Assembly (NCBI RefSeq): GCF_038396765.1 | Contig: NZ_CP150096.1 | Coordinates: forward strand, 4,757,001 to 4,821,000 | DNA: 64,000 bases | DNA from: Chitinophaga caseinilytica | GTDB lineage: Bacteria; Bacteroidota; Bacteroidia; Chitinophagales; Chitinophagaceae | Direction of reading: 5' to 3' | Shown here: positions 1 through 9,040 of the stretch, one piece after another | Layout: the number at the start of each line of letters is the position of its first letter | Numbering within the stretch: the first letter of the stretch is position 1 | Made by a program: the position numbers and the translations under genes | Notes under the pieces: model-generated | Seen by the model: the letters and a program-made list of their open reading frames with translations, nothing else | The model's database searches: none | What the model was told of the DNA's origin: nothing

Positions 1-1
1 C

Positions 2-313
2 CTGCGGACGACGCATTACGAGTGGCTCGACGATGTAAAATTCCAGGTGGCCGACGCGGTGACAGGACTGTTATTGCGATATATGTCCACGGCCGATCGG
101 CAAACCGAGGCGGATTTTATTCTCCGTGCGGCCAATGCCATTTTCCTGTTCGACAATCTGAACGAAGAAGCGTTAACCTACAAATGCCGGATACTCAACC
201 AGCTGGGGCGTCATAGCCTCGCGCGGGATGCGTACGAGAAGTTCGCCAAGGAGTACCGGGAAAGTTACGGGCAAGAATTTGGAACGGCGTTCGTGGATTT
301 GTTGCAGCATTGA
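2..313 (+). CDS. C-terminal part of an unidentified protein (5' truncated)
   Basis: The reading frame is open from the window edge to a TGA stop, so only the last ~103 residues are visible. They form a helical, TPR-like stretch: motifs such as ANAIFLFDNLNEEAL and LGRHSLARDAYEKFAKEY resemble the paired helices of the transcriptional-activator (BTAD-like) repeats found at the end of some regulators. No catalytic motif is present. The family resemblance is inferred from helix pattern alone, and the protein could equally be another TPR-type protein. A gene on the opposite strand begins downstream with a short gap, so this is the last gene of its transcript. Confidence 0.6.
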   Translation: MRTTHYEWLDDVKFQVADAVTGLLLRYMSTADRQTEADFILRAANAIFLFDNLNEEALTYKCRILNQLGRHSLARDAYEKFAKEYRESYGQEFGTAFVDLLQH

Positions 314-348
314 TGAAGAGGTAACTACGTTCTTATTTATGTTCCCTG

Positions 349-795
349 TCAGGCAGATGTTCCTTTTCTTCTGATATACTTTTTCAATTGGCGGTATTGC
401 TTTTCAACGAGCTGCCTGTCGCCGGAAAAGGAACAATGAAATACTTCGAAATGATCTTTCTTTTTGAAGGCGAATACCAGGTAAACTTTATCCTTTTCGA
501 AGCGGAATGAGCAATTGGATGGATTGTCGGCGTCGAAACGCATCTCCTGCCCGACCGAAACGTTACCTTTCAAAACTTCCAGGACTGCTACGGTCGCGCG
601 AACCCCGGATGCGGGCTGAAACTCCTCGCGTTCATAATCCATCGTTTTCACCACCAGGATATATTCACTGGTTTTTACATGGCTGGTAACCGGGTGTACC
701 ATGAGGCAATCGCAAGCGGACATCGTTGCCGGGATAATCATTAAGATTGACTGAAGGCACAGGAATAAAAGAAGTTTCTGCATTGTATAATTCAT
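349..795 (-). CDS. Secreted TIMP/NTR-like small protein
   Basis: 148 residues. A hydrophobic signal peptide (about residues 5-25) ends in MSAC, followed by CDC, so the mature protein would start with a cysteine in a C-x-C pattern. The rest alternates short beta-strand-like segments (YILVVKTM, VRATVAVLEVLKG, VYLVFAFKK) and has two more cysteines (NCSF, HCSF). Mature N-terminal C-x-C with this strand pattern is what is seen in bacterial TIMP/NTR-like OB-fold proteins; this is a motif-level match only. The cysteine after the signal could instead be a lipidation site with an imperfect lipobox. A second ATG at residue 5 (position 783) is an equally good start because the signal peptide begins there. 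Substrate or partner is unknown. Confidence 0.6.
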   Translation of the reverse strand: MNYTMQKLLLFLCLQSILMIIPATMSACDCLMVHPVTSHVKTSEYILVVKTMDYEREEFQPASGVRATVAVLEVLKGNVSVGQEMRFDADNPSNCSFRFEKDKVYLVFAFKKKDHFEVFHCSFSGDRQLVEKQYRQLKKYIRRKGTSA

Positions 796-1118
796 TAAAA
801 CGATTATTAAAACGCTTCACTCCTCCCAGCGAAGGACAACGAACAGGTGCCTTGTGACTGAGTTTAAAACAAGCACCGTGAACACTGCTTGGATGTGGAG
901 ATGGCGGCAGATACTGAATACTTCGAGCGGGCTGCATTAATGAAAATAGCCAAATTTCCATGCAACTTGAATTCAACAAACTCCGCCCATAAACCCCGTA
1001 AAGAGATCGTTACAAACCCTGCAAGCGCCGCCCTGATGCGAAGACGGCGGTAGTCCCCGTCTGTTATTCAACTCGAATGCAATCTCGGCAGCAGCCCAAT
1101 TCCTATACAACCTATACA
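796..1118. other. Intergenic stretch, no gene seen
   Basis: 323 bases between two minus-strand genes. Open frames here are short and lack codon bias. I see no RNA gene, strong hairpin or repeat. It should hold the promoter of the TIMP-like gene, but no convincing TAnnTTTG element was found. Confidence 0.5.
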
Positions 1119-1730
1119 TCAACCGATTTTGTACAAAATCCCCGTAAACGAGATCATAACAAGCACAGTAATCATTGCCCCGAGCGCAAATATGACGAAA
1201 GATTCACGCTTGATGTTTGCCAACTTTACTGAATGGACGGTATTTACCGGCCAATTTGTTCTTTTCAGGTAGTGAATGCTCGCGACATGCGCGAAAACGC
1301 TCAGGATCGATAGCGTGTAATATGGAATAAAGAACAACTTGGACGGATATTCAACCGCTACATTCGCGGCAAAATAAAAATCGGTTTCGATATGCCATTG
1401 ATAGCGCGCCAACATGACGGCGGCAACGTGATTGATGAGAAAAAGCGCCAGATAAATACCACTGAGCGCCTGCACCTTAACGGCAACGGACTGCCGCCTG
1501 AAACCTTTTCTTGCGATGAGGGTTACGCCACTGACGATCTGCGAAACAACGCAAACCAACAGCAATATTTCCACCGGTGGAAAGCGGTAGAACTTCCGGA
1601 AAATTTCCATCACCCGGATATGCGATTGCGGCCCCGCCAGCGCGAAGAGATGATTGGTAAAATGTAGTAACAGGAAGCATGCAATGATAATTCCGGATAC
1701 CCGGTGAAATTTCTGGAGTGCCGTGGCCAT
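1119..1730 (-). CDS. Membrane protein resembling succinate-dehydrogenase cytochrome b
   Basis: 203 residues with five predicted membrane helices (about 11-31, 52-72, 88-109, 133-152 and 177-198). The start FHRVSGIIIACFLLLHF and the following NH, plus histidines in helix 3 (INHVAAVML) and helix 4 (FAHVASIHYL), recall the haem-binding four- to five-helix SdhC/FrdC-type cytochrome b fold. No flavoprotein or iron-sulphur subunit gene is nearby, so it is not part of a complete complex II operon here. The role is therefore open; haem binding is inference from histidine placement. It stands alone between two unrelated minus-strand genes. Confidence 0.55.
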   Translation of the reverse strand: MATALQKFHRVSGIIIACFLLLHFTNHLFALAGPQSHIRVMEIFRKFYRFPPVEILLLVCVVSQIVSGVTLIARKGFRRQSVAVKVQALSGIYLALFLINHVAAVMLARYQWHIETDFYFAANVAVEYPSKLFFIPYYTLSILSVFAHVASIHYLKRTNWPVNTVHSVKLANIKRESFVIFALGAMITVLVMISFTGILYKIG

Positions 1731-1893
1731 AGGTTTTGCGGTTTCAAGATGTAGGATGAATGAGCCAATCCCTCAGCGAATTCCGGATTGCGCGAAAATT
1801 CGCCCTAAACGTAACGAAGGTACGCATCACATACTATGCATCGAAAAGAATGTTCTTTTCATTTCCCAAAATACCGAAAAACCGGTAGGCGCA

Positions 1894-2483
1894 AAAAATC
1901 CGACTCACTGTAGCAACAGCCTCACCACATGCCGGTAATTCTTCCCCAACGGCAATTGCTTCCCCGATTTCAACTGGATCACGTTCCATCCTATCAAGCA
2001 CAAGAAACTGCAGTTGAGGATGAAGGAATACAGATATACCAGCAGCCGCGAAAAATCGAACTCACTGTAGCAACAGCCTCACCACATGCCGGTAATTCTT
2101 CCCCAAAGGCAATTGCTTCCCCGATTTCAGCTGGATCACGTTCCGTCCTATCAAGCACAAGAAACTGCAGTTGAGGATGAAGGAATACAGATATACCAGC
2201 AGCCGCGAAAAATCGAACTCACTGTAGCAACAGCCTCACCACATGCCGGTAATTCTTCCCTAACGGCAATTGCTTCCCCGATTTCAACTGGATCACGTTC
2301 CATCCTATCAAGCACAAGAAACTGCAGTCGAGGATGAAGGAATACAGATATACCAGCAGCCGCGAAAAATCGAACTCACTGCAGCAACAACCTCACCACA
2401 TGGCGATAATTCTTCCCCAATGGCAATTGCTTCCCCGATTTCAACTGGATCACGTTCCCTTCTATCGAGCGCACGAACCGGCG
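1894..2483. repeat. 157-bp tandem repeat made from the 3' end of the LytTR gene
   Basis: Three nearly identical 157-bp units (1894-2050, 2051-2207, 2208-2364) are followed by a fourth, diverged partial unit from 2365, which is the real 3' end of the response-regulator gene. Landmarks such as the start of the CCGGTAATTCTTCCC motif recur every 157 bases. Read on the minus strand, each unit encodes the regulator's last residues (QLKSGKQLPLGKNYR... to the same TGA stop), preceded by a hydrophobic stretch (LYSFILNCSFLCLIGWN) in place of the native SYILNRRFVRSIEGN. The period is not a multiple of three, so the units do not form one open frame. They look like 3'-end copies left downstream of the gene. 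Confidence 0.9.
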
Positions 2484-3206
2484 ATTGAGAATATAAGATT
2501 TGTGAATACGAACGAATGTCTCTGAAGGCAACTGCTCCTCAAAACTCGACAACGTCCTCGGCGTGAGAATGAATCGCTCCGCCTCCCAGATCTTCACATA
2601 ATTGCCGAGGCTTTCCAGGTATTGCACCTGCTCCAGCTCCACCTGGATCCATTTCCGGTCGCTCTTCACGAACAAACGCCCCCGATCCTCCGATATGTAC
2701 GGGTTCGCTGATGAAACCGGCTCCCCCTCTTGCGGAAACGATCGTACCGGCGGTGTTTCCGACGCTGGGGAATTGCCTGTTGACTGGGCCCACTGCTCCT
2801 GCCCTTTCCCTTGCTGGGCCCGTTGCTGGTTTTCCCCTTCCGCCCGCAACCTGAAAATACTTTGCGCCCGGTTCACCGCTTTCAGGAAACGGTCGAACCG
2901 GAAAGGCTTCAGCAGGTAGTCGCAGACTTCCAGCTCATATCCTTCCAGCGCATGCTCCTCATACGCCGACGTAATGATCACCAGCGGCCGGTGTTGCAAT
3001 GTGCGCAAGAAATCCAGCCCGCTGAGCCGCGGCATCCGGATGTCCAGGAAAATAAGGTCTACCGGCCGGCGGTTCAGGAACGCCAGCGCCTCCGTGGCCA
3101 GGTAACACTGCCCCACGATCTCCAGGTCCGGGATATCGCGGGCATATTGCAGAATCACGTCGTGCGCCAGGGGCTCGTCGTCTACGATGAGGCATTGCAG
3201 GCTCAT
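2376..3206 (-). CDS. LytTR-family response regulator
   Basis: 276 residues. An N-terminal receiver domain (1-120) has the acidic pocket D9-D10, phosphoacceptor D55 in FLDIRMP, T79/S80 and K100. A long Gln/Pro/Ser-rich linker (about 122-170) is followed by a LytTR DNA-binding domain (about 172-276; YLESLGNYVKIW, ...FVRIHKSYILNRR). It overlaps the start of the upstream kinase gene by 4 bases, so the two are translationally coupled and form a LytS/LytR-type pair. The linker is longer than usual for this family. The extreme 3' end is repeated three more times downstream. Targets are not shown; the divergent ABC exporter next to the pair is the natural candidate. Confidence 0.92.
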   Translation of the reverse strand: MSLQCLIVDDEPLAHDVILQYARDIPDLEIVGQCYLATEALAFLNRRPVDLIFLDIRMPRLSGLDFLRTLQHRPLVIITSAYEEHALEGYELEVCDYLLKPFRFDRFLKAVNRAQSIFRLRAEGENQQRAQQGKGQEQWAQSTGNSPASETPPVRSFPQEGEPVSSANPYISEDRGRLFVKSDRKWIQVELEQVQYLESLGNYVKIWEAERFILTPRTLSSFEEQLPSETFVRIHKSYILNRRFVRSIEGNVIQLKSGKQLPLGKNYRHVVRLLLQ

Positions 3207-4699
3207 GAGAAATCAATGATAAGTTCCGCGATAAATGTATGATTTTTTGTGCCGGTTTCGAGCGAATGGCGCCCGGGATATAAAAGTCCCAGCCTTCGCC
3301 GCAAATTAGTCAGCCCTATGCCCGGAGGCCCTTCCGACTCGGAAACGAACGAATTCTCGCACCGGAACCGCAACTGCGCTTCGTCGCAATACAACGAAAT
3401 GTGCAAATGCGCCGCCTCCGCTGAAGGCTCCACCCCATGCTTGAAAGCATTCTCCACCAGCACCGCCAGCAACAACGGCGAAACCTGCCTCCCCTGCACC
3501 CGGATATCCCGCTCGAAACGGATATCCGCCCGGCGCTTCAACCGGATCTCCTCCAGCGCAATGTAATTTTCCAGATAACGGACTTCCTCCTCCACCTCCA
3601 CAGCCGTCTCCTTGCCCCTGTAAATCACATACCGCATCAGCTCCGACAATTGCAGGATGCTTTCCGGCGTTCTGTCTGACTGCGTAAGGCTCAGGGCATA
3701 CAGGTTATTGAGCGTATTGAAAAAGAAATGCGGGTTCAGCTGCTGCTTCAGCAAATCCAGCTCCGCCTGCGCCTTCTCTTTCTCCAATGCCGCGATCTGG
3801 CTGTTTTGCCGTCCCCACTGTATCGACACCACCAGCGGCAGACTGATGAGCATGATCATGATCGCCGCGAACGCATTTTCCATCACGAACGGATTGGATG
3901 GAAAAACCCCACCCAGCAAACGGTTCACCGGCAACCATAACAACAGCTGCGCGATCACCGGGTACAACAACGCCGCCGTGGCCAAAACGCCCCCCGCATA
4001 CAACACGATCCCGTAACGCTTCAACACCTTCGCCACCAGCACCCGGCTGTTGATGTAAAAAAACAGGTACCCGCAGGCGTACATCACGCAGAACTGCAGG
4101 GCAAACGACCAAAAACTCCACCAGTGGCGGAAAAGCGCCGGCAAACTGAACTCGAACCCTATCAGCAGAAAACCCTGCCGATTGTACTGCGGATCATCCA
4201 TACTGGAAACCGCCATGGCCGCCAGTGTAAGCGCGATCAACACGATCGTGAACAACACCGCCCGCTCCAGGCTGATCCGCCGCCACCAGCCACCCGCCCC
4301 GCCGCTTTTACGAAAATAACCCTGCAACTGCACCGCTACTTCGATCACCATCGTACCCATAGCCGCCGTGGCAAAGCACCCGCCGGGAATATCCGGCACA
4401 CGCAGGCTTTCCATCCCAAATACTTGCAACCACAACCAAACGATAAACACAAGCCCCCAGGCACTTACGCGCCACCATAGCGCGGCACTTTCCGTCCAGC
4501 GACCGCGCAGCGCCACGTATAGCCATACCGGTAACTGGCAGACCACCACCAGGCCATATATCTTTCCGTACATCGCCCAACCGCTGTCAGCCGCCAGCGT
4601 ATAGATAGCCGCTATCCAGGCGAACCACCCCGCCAGTAACCATAGCTCCAGCCCGCGCATCCCGGCCAGTACGTTTTCGTGCCTCTTTTTCGTGTTCAT
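3203..4699 (-). CDS. LytS-type sensor histidine kinase
   Basis: 498 residues. The first ~295 residues carry seven or eight hydrophobic segments, followed by a short coiled coil (AALEKEKAQAELDLLKQQ) and the His_kinase motif QLNPHFFFNTLNNL with phosphoacceptor H324. An HATPase module follows (ENAFKHGV as the N-box, and a final GIGLTNLRRRL glycine-rich motif). This is the usual architecture of Bacteroidota LytS-like kinases that pair with LytTR regulators, and the gene overlaps the regulator start by 4 bases. The ligand is unknown; no recognisable extracellular domain is inserted between helices. It is transcribed away from the ABC exporter, with about 200 bases between. Confidence 0.92.
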   Translation of the reverse strand: MNTKKRHENVLAGMRGLELWLLAGWFAWIAAIYTLAADSGWAMYGKIYGLVVVCQLPVWLYVALRGRWTESAALWWRVSAWGLVFIVWLWLQVFGMESLRVPDIPGGCFATAAMGTMVIEVAVQLQGYFRKSGGAGGWWRRISLERAVLFTIVLIALTLAAMAVSSMDDPQYNRQGFLLIGFEFSLPALFRHWWSFWSFALQFCVMYACGYLFFYINSRVLVAKVLKRYGIVLYAGGVLATAALLYPVIAQLLLWLPVNRLLGGVFPSNPFVMENAFAAIMIMLISLPLVVSIQWGRQNSQIAALEKEKAQAELDLLKQQLNPHFFFNTLNNLYALSLTQSDRTPESILQLSELMRYVIYRGKETAVEVEEEVRYLENYIALEEIRLKRRADIRFERDIRVQGRQVSPLLLAVLVENAFKHGVEPSAEAAHLHISLYCDEAQLRFRCENSFVSESEGPPGIGLTNLRRRLGLLYPGRHSLETGTKNHTFIAELIIDFS

Positions 4700-4897
4700 A
4701 CGGATTAAAAGAAATCAATCCGGGGAATCTGGACAAAATTTAATGACGAACGACCTTGTTTTCGTGATGTAAGTTCGCCGGTCCGGAAATCAGGGTTTAT
4801 ACACCTTTCATCATGGTCCCGGAAGTGTACGGCATATCAAATTGCCGGTGAAAAATACCGGCGATAATTTGCCTTCATATCAAAAAAACGAACCCGC

Positions 4898-5797
4898 ATG
4901 TCTCGCCTTCACATTCACCGACTCACCAAAAAATATGGCAGCCTGACGGCGCTCAACGGGCTGTCGCTCTCCATCCCCAACGGCATGTTCGGCTTGCTGG
5001 GCCCCAACGGCGCCGGCAAATCGACCCTCATGCGCACCCTCGCCACCCTGCAGCCGCCGGATGAAGGACAAATCCTGTTCGATGGTACCGACATCCTCCG
5101 CAACCCCGATTTCCTCCGCAGCCGGCTGGGCTACCTTCCACAGGATTTCGGCGTCTATCCCCGCGTTTCCGCCCTTTCCCTCCTCCACCACCTCGCCATA
5201 TTAAAAGGCATCCTGCACCCCGGGGAGCGCCGCGAACAGGTGGACGCACTTTTGCATCAAACACATTTGTACCACGTCCGGAAACGCGCCGTGAGCAGCT
5301 TTTCCGGCGGCATGCGCCAGCGTTTCGGCATCGCACAGGCATTGCTGGGCAACCCACAGCTCCTGATCGCCGACGAGCCCACGGCAGGCCTCGATCCGCT
5401 GGAACGGAACCGCTTCCACGACCTGCTCAGCGAAGTCGGCGAACAGATCGTCGTCATTCTCAGTACCCATATCGTCGAAGACGTGCACGACCTCTGCCAG
5501 GACATGGCCATTCTCGCCGCCGGCAACATCATCCTTCGCGGCAAACCTTCGCAACTGACCGAATCGATCCGCGGCCGCATCTGGCGGAAATCGGTGGAAC
5601 ATAATGCCGTAGCGGCACACCAGTTGGCCTGGAACGTAGTTTCCGTAAGGCTTTCCGGGGGCAAAAAACAGGTATTCGTACTGTCTGACAGCGATCCCGG
5701 ACAAGGCTTCGAGCCCATTGAGCCCGGCCTCGAACTGGTTTATTTCACCGCCCTCAACGGTGCCGCGCGCCCGGAAAAGGAGTCGGCCGCATGTTAA
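4898..5797 (+). CDS. ABC transporter ATP-binding protein
   Basis: 299 residues. Walker A is LGPNGAGKST (35-43), the signature SGGMRQR lies at 136-142 and Walker B LLIADE at 155-160, followed by the D-loop TAGLD and the switch His in STHIVED. The C-terminal ~70 residues form the accessory segment seen in CcmA/DrrA-type ATPases of ABC-2 exporters. The next gene, a permease-peptidase fusion, starts inside this gene's last codons (7-base overlap), so both are translated from one mRNA and presumably form one complex at the inner membrane. The transported compound is not evident. Divergent lytS/lytR genes upstream suggest they could control it. Confidence 0.93.
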   Translation: MSRLHIHRLTKKYGSLTALNGLSLSIPNGMFGLLGPNGAGKSTLMRTLATLQPPDEGQILFDGTDILRNPDFLRSRLGYLPQDFGVYPRVSALSLLHHLAILKGILHPGERREQVDALLHQTHLYHVRKRAVSSFSGGMRQRFGIAQALLGNPQLLIADEPTAGLDPLERNRFHDLLSEVGEQIVVILSTHIVEDVHDLCQDMAILAAGNIILRGKPSQLTESIRGRIWRKSVEHNAVAAHQLAWNVVSVRLSGGKKQVFVLSDSDPGQGFEPIEPGLELVYFTALNGAARPEKESAAC

Positions 5798-8700
5798 CAA
5801 AACTCCTCGCTTTCGAGACCGGATATCATTTCCGGCAATCCGCCTGGTGGCTGGCGGCCGTGGCTTTTCTGGGACTGGGCCTGGTGACCGTCCGCGGGAA
5901 CTTTGGCGGCGACGAAGTCCATCGCAACGCGCCCTACGCCATCTCGGTGGTGGTTGCATTACTATCGCTTTGTTCGGTGTTTGCCGCAACGGTTTTCAGT
6001 GCCGGGGCGCTGCTCCGCGATAAAACGTTCCGGATGGACGCGCTCGTTTTCTCGACGGCTATCGGGAAGGCCAGGTATTTTGGCGTGAAGTTCGGCGGAC
6101 TGTTCATTGCCGTTTTCACATTGCTGTGCCTCGCCGCCATAGGGATCTGGCTGGGCAGCCTGACGCTGGAACCTTCCATGCGTGGGCCTTTCGTATTGCA
6201 TCATTACCTGCAGCCATTGCTGGTGTTCGGTTTGCCGAACATCCTGTTTACCTGCGGCATCCTGTTTGCATTGGCCATGCGCACCTGGGACCCTAAAATG
6301 GTGTATGCCGGTGGTGTGCTGCTGTACATCCTGTACCTGACGGCCTCCATCGCCGCAGGATCGCCGCTGCTGGCGGGTTCCAACGGAACCGGGCAAAGTC
6401 TGGGCGCGATCCTCTCCGACCCTTACGGCCTGGCGCCCTTTTTCGGTGGAACGCGCTACTGGACATACGCTCAAAGGAATACTGAGCTGTATCCCTTATC
6501 GGGCGCGCTGTTGGTGAACCGTGGACTGTGGGCGCTGCTCACCGCGGGCCTGATGTGGATTGTGTACCGGCGATTCCGCTTGTCTGCGTCGAACGCCGCT
6601 TCGAAAGCGGAGCCTGCGCAGGAAGCGGAAACGGATATTTCGGCTACTTACGTGACCGCCTATACGCAAACATCCGGCGTAAAGTATTGGATATCCGCAT
6701 TCCGTGCACGGCTGGGGCTGGAAGTGCGCGCCGTGTGCCTGCACGTACCGTTCCTGCTGATGATGGGATTATGGGCATTCTACATGTTCGTGGAGTTGAA
6801 CGGATCGCTGCGCGGATTATACGGTATACAAACCATTCCCGGTAGCGGACAGATCGCGCAGCACCTGCTTTCCGTGCGACCGGCGATACTGCTGATCATC
6901 TTTTACGTCGCGGAACTGGTGTTTGCCGAGCGCTCCAGCCGCATAGACGGCATCATCGGTAGCACGCCGTTGCCCGCGGGGATATTGTGGGCCGGGAAAG
7001 CCGCCTCGCTGGCTGTGATGGCCGTTTCGATCGTAACGGTGAACGTGGTGACGGGGATCGTGGTGCAAATGATACATGGCGTTTTACCACTGCGACTGGA
7101 TATTTACGCATCGCTGTACTGGTACGCCGCGCTGCCGCTGGCTTTGCATGGTGTGCTTGCCATTTTCGTGTTGACGGTGGTGAGAAGGAAGTTCGTGGGC
7201 ATGATGGTTTGTCTGATCGTGATATTGCCCGTATTGTTCGGATCCCGCTTCGGGACGGAGCATCCCATGTTGCGATTTGCGCTGCCACAGCATTTCAAAT
7301 GGTCGGACATGGACGGCTTCGGACGGGTAGCGCTGGCGCATGGCTGGTGGATGCTGTATTGGGGGGCGCTGGCGGTGTTGATGGGCGTATTGTCTGTTCG
7401 CGCCTGGCAGCATGGCGTGAAAGGCTGGTTCCGGGGATGGGATACCGCCGGCGCAGGGGCGCTCGTGGCTTCCCTGGTGGTTTTCATGGCCTCAGGGGTT
7501 TACATCTATCGACAGATGCACGCGCCTGCGGCCTGGCAAAGCGATGCAGATACTGAAAAATGGCAGGCGGATTATGAGACGGCTGTAGCGCCCCTCGAGC
7601 CCGCATTCCTCCCGGATATCATGTCCATCAACACCCAAATCGATCTCTTCCCGGAAACCGGCCGATACATCGTAAAGTGCGAATACATCATCCGGAATAA
7701 TACGACCGGGTTGATTGATACGCTGTTAACGGGTGTTAGTCCGGAAGTGCGCTCGTGGAATATTTCCATCGACAATGCGCAAAATATTGGCAAAAACGAT
7801 CTATTGCAAATACAAAGATTCCTGTTGCAAAACCCGCTTCGCCCGGGCGATTCCCTGCGCGTACGTTTCCGGCTGGAGGCCGACCGCTCGGGCTTTGTGC
7901 CTTTCAATCCCGAACATTCCGTGGCGCGCAACGGCAGCTACATTGAGCTGGACAAGCACCTTCCCTATTTCGGCTACAACGCCGGTTACGCCCTCTCCGA
8001 CCGCCCAACCCGTGCAAAGTTCCATCTCACTGAAACCGTCGCAACCGCGCCGCCGGATACGCAATATCACCGCATCCGGTATACGACCCTCATTTCCACA
8101 GCAGCCGATCAAACTGCGCTGGCGCCCGGCCAACTGACGCGCCACTGGCAAAAGGATAACCGCGCGTATTTTGATTATGCGACTGATGGCCCGGCACCGG
8201 AAGGTCTTGCCATCAGCTCCGCCCGCTATGCCGAAAAAACGCTGCAGCACCGGGGCCGCAACATCACGGTGTATTATCATCCCGGCCATTCCGTCAACGT
8301 TCCCGCCATCCTGGAAGGCATGCAGGCCGCGCTGGATTATTGCGACACGAATTACGCTGCTTATCCCGCCAAAAACCTTACCCTCGCGGAAATCCCCGTA
8401 TATCCCGGTGCCGCTACCGCCTACCCGACGCTCATGTTCGCCAAAGAATCTGTGCTGTTCACCGCAGATTACAGCGATACGGCCCAAATTAACCACGCTT
8501 TCGCCACTGCCGCGCACGAAACCGCGCACCAGTGGTGGGCAGGCCTTCTTACGCCACAGGGAGATTCGTCGTACAAGTTCCTCACGGAAACCATGGCCAA
8601 ACACATAGAAGGCCGCGTGCTGGAACATCGCTTCGGCAGGGATAAACATCTGCAATACCTCGCGGCCGACAGGCAATACTATTTCGGGATGCGCTCCGGC

Positions 8701-8955
8701 AAAGAGCTCCCGCTCGTGCGCTCGGCAGACCAAAACTGGGTGCACTATCAAAAAGGCGCCCTCGCCATGGACACCCTCACGCAGCTCATGGGCGAAACAC
8801 GCGTGAACGCGGGCATGCGGGAACTTTTTCAACGGTACACACCGCCGAATGGACGGCCAACCGCGGAAATGTTGATGCAGATTTGGGAAAGAGGAGCCTC
8901 CGGAAAGGAAAAGGAGTTATTGGAACGGTGGTTCAGGAAAGTGGAAGAATTATAA
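5791..8955 (+). CDS. ABC-2 permease fused to an M1-type metallopeptidase
   Basis: 1054 residues. The first ~580 residues hold two sets of ABC-2-type membrane helices (for example WWLAAVAFLGLGLV and VALLSLCSVFAATV near the start, and a second set from about residue 310). The remainder is an extracytoplasmic M1-like peptidase with H909-E910-T-A-H913 and a downstream glutamate in FLTETMAKH (E933). A classical GAMEN substrate-binding motif is not evident; the equivalent region reads PGAATAYPTLMF. This fusion of permease and aminopeptidase-like domain is a known Bacteroidota architecture. It overlaps the ATPase gene by 7 bases. Whether the peptidase acts on the exported substrate or on external peptides cannot be read from sequence. 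Confidence 0.9.
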   Translation: MLTKLLAFETGYHFRQSAWWLAAVAFLGLGLVTVRGNFGGDEVHRNAPYAISVVVALLSLCSVFAATVFSAGALLRDKTFRMDALVFSTAIGKARYFGVKFGGLFIAVFTLLCLAAIGIWLGSLTLEPSMRGPFVLHHYLQPLLVFGLPNILFTCGILFALAMRTWDPKMVYAGGVLLYILYLTASIAAGSPLLAGSNGTGQSLGAILSDPYGLAPFFGGTRYWTYAQRNTELYPLSGALLVNRGLWALLTAGLMWIVYRRFRLSASNAASKAEPAQEAETDISATYVTAYTQTSGVKYWISAFRARLGLEVRAVCLHVPFLLMMGLWAFYMFVELNGSLRGLYGIQTIPGSGQIAQHLLSVRPAILLIIFYVAELVFAERSSRIDGIIGSTPLPAGILWAGKAASLAVMAVSIVTVNVVTGIVVQMIHGVLPLRLDIYASLYWYAALPLALHGVLAIFVLTVVRRKFVGMMVCLIVILPVLFGSRFGTEHPMLRFALPQHFKWSDMDGFGRVALAHGWWMLYWGALAVLMGVLSVRAWQHGVKGWFRGWDTAGAGALVASLVVFMASGVYIYRQMHAPAAWQSDADTEKWQADYETAVAPLEPAFLPDIMSINTQIDLFPETGRYIVKCEYIIRNNTTGLIDTLLTGVSPEVRSWNISIDNAQNIGKNDLLQIQRFLLQNPLRPGDSLRVRFRLEADRSGFVPFNPEHSVARNGSYIELDKHLPYFGYNAGYALSDRPTRAKFHLTETVATAPPDTQYHRIRYTTLISTAADQTALAPGQLTRHWQKDNRAYFDYATDGPAPEGLAISSARYAEKTLQHRGRNITVYYHPGHSVNVPAILEGMQAALDYCDTNYAAYPAKNLTLAEIPVYPGAATAYPTLMFAKESVLFTADYSDTAQINHAFATAAHETAHQWWAGLLTPQGDSSYKFLTETMAKHIEGRVLEHRFGRDKHLQYLAADRQYYFGMRSGKELPLVRSADQNWVHYQKGALAMDTLTQLMGETRVNAGMRELFQRYTPPNGRPTAEMLMQIWERGASGKEKELLERWFRKVEEL

Positions 8956-8970
8956 CATTAAATATTAAAG

Positions 8971-8997
8971 TGGCCTGCATGTAATGCAGGCCATTTT
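8971..8997. terminator. Rho-independent terminator, probably bidirectional
   Basis: A 10-bp stem TGGCCTGCAT/ATGCAGGCCA with a 3-base loop is followed by TTTT on the plus strand, 15 bases after the permease-peptidase gene. On the minus strand it also lies downstream of the next convergent gene and is followed by a T-rich run. Confidence 0.8.
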
Positions 8998-9040
8998 CAG
9001 AATAAGCTTCGGCATATGACGTTTATCCTATTGATAATCT

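Noticed and set aside
1894..2364. CRISPR-like regular repeats
   Set aside because: Units are contiguous with no unique spacers, and they encode the end of the adjacent gene.
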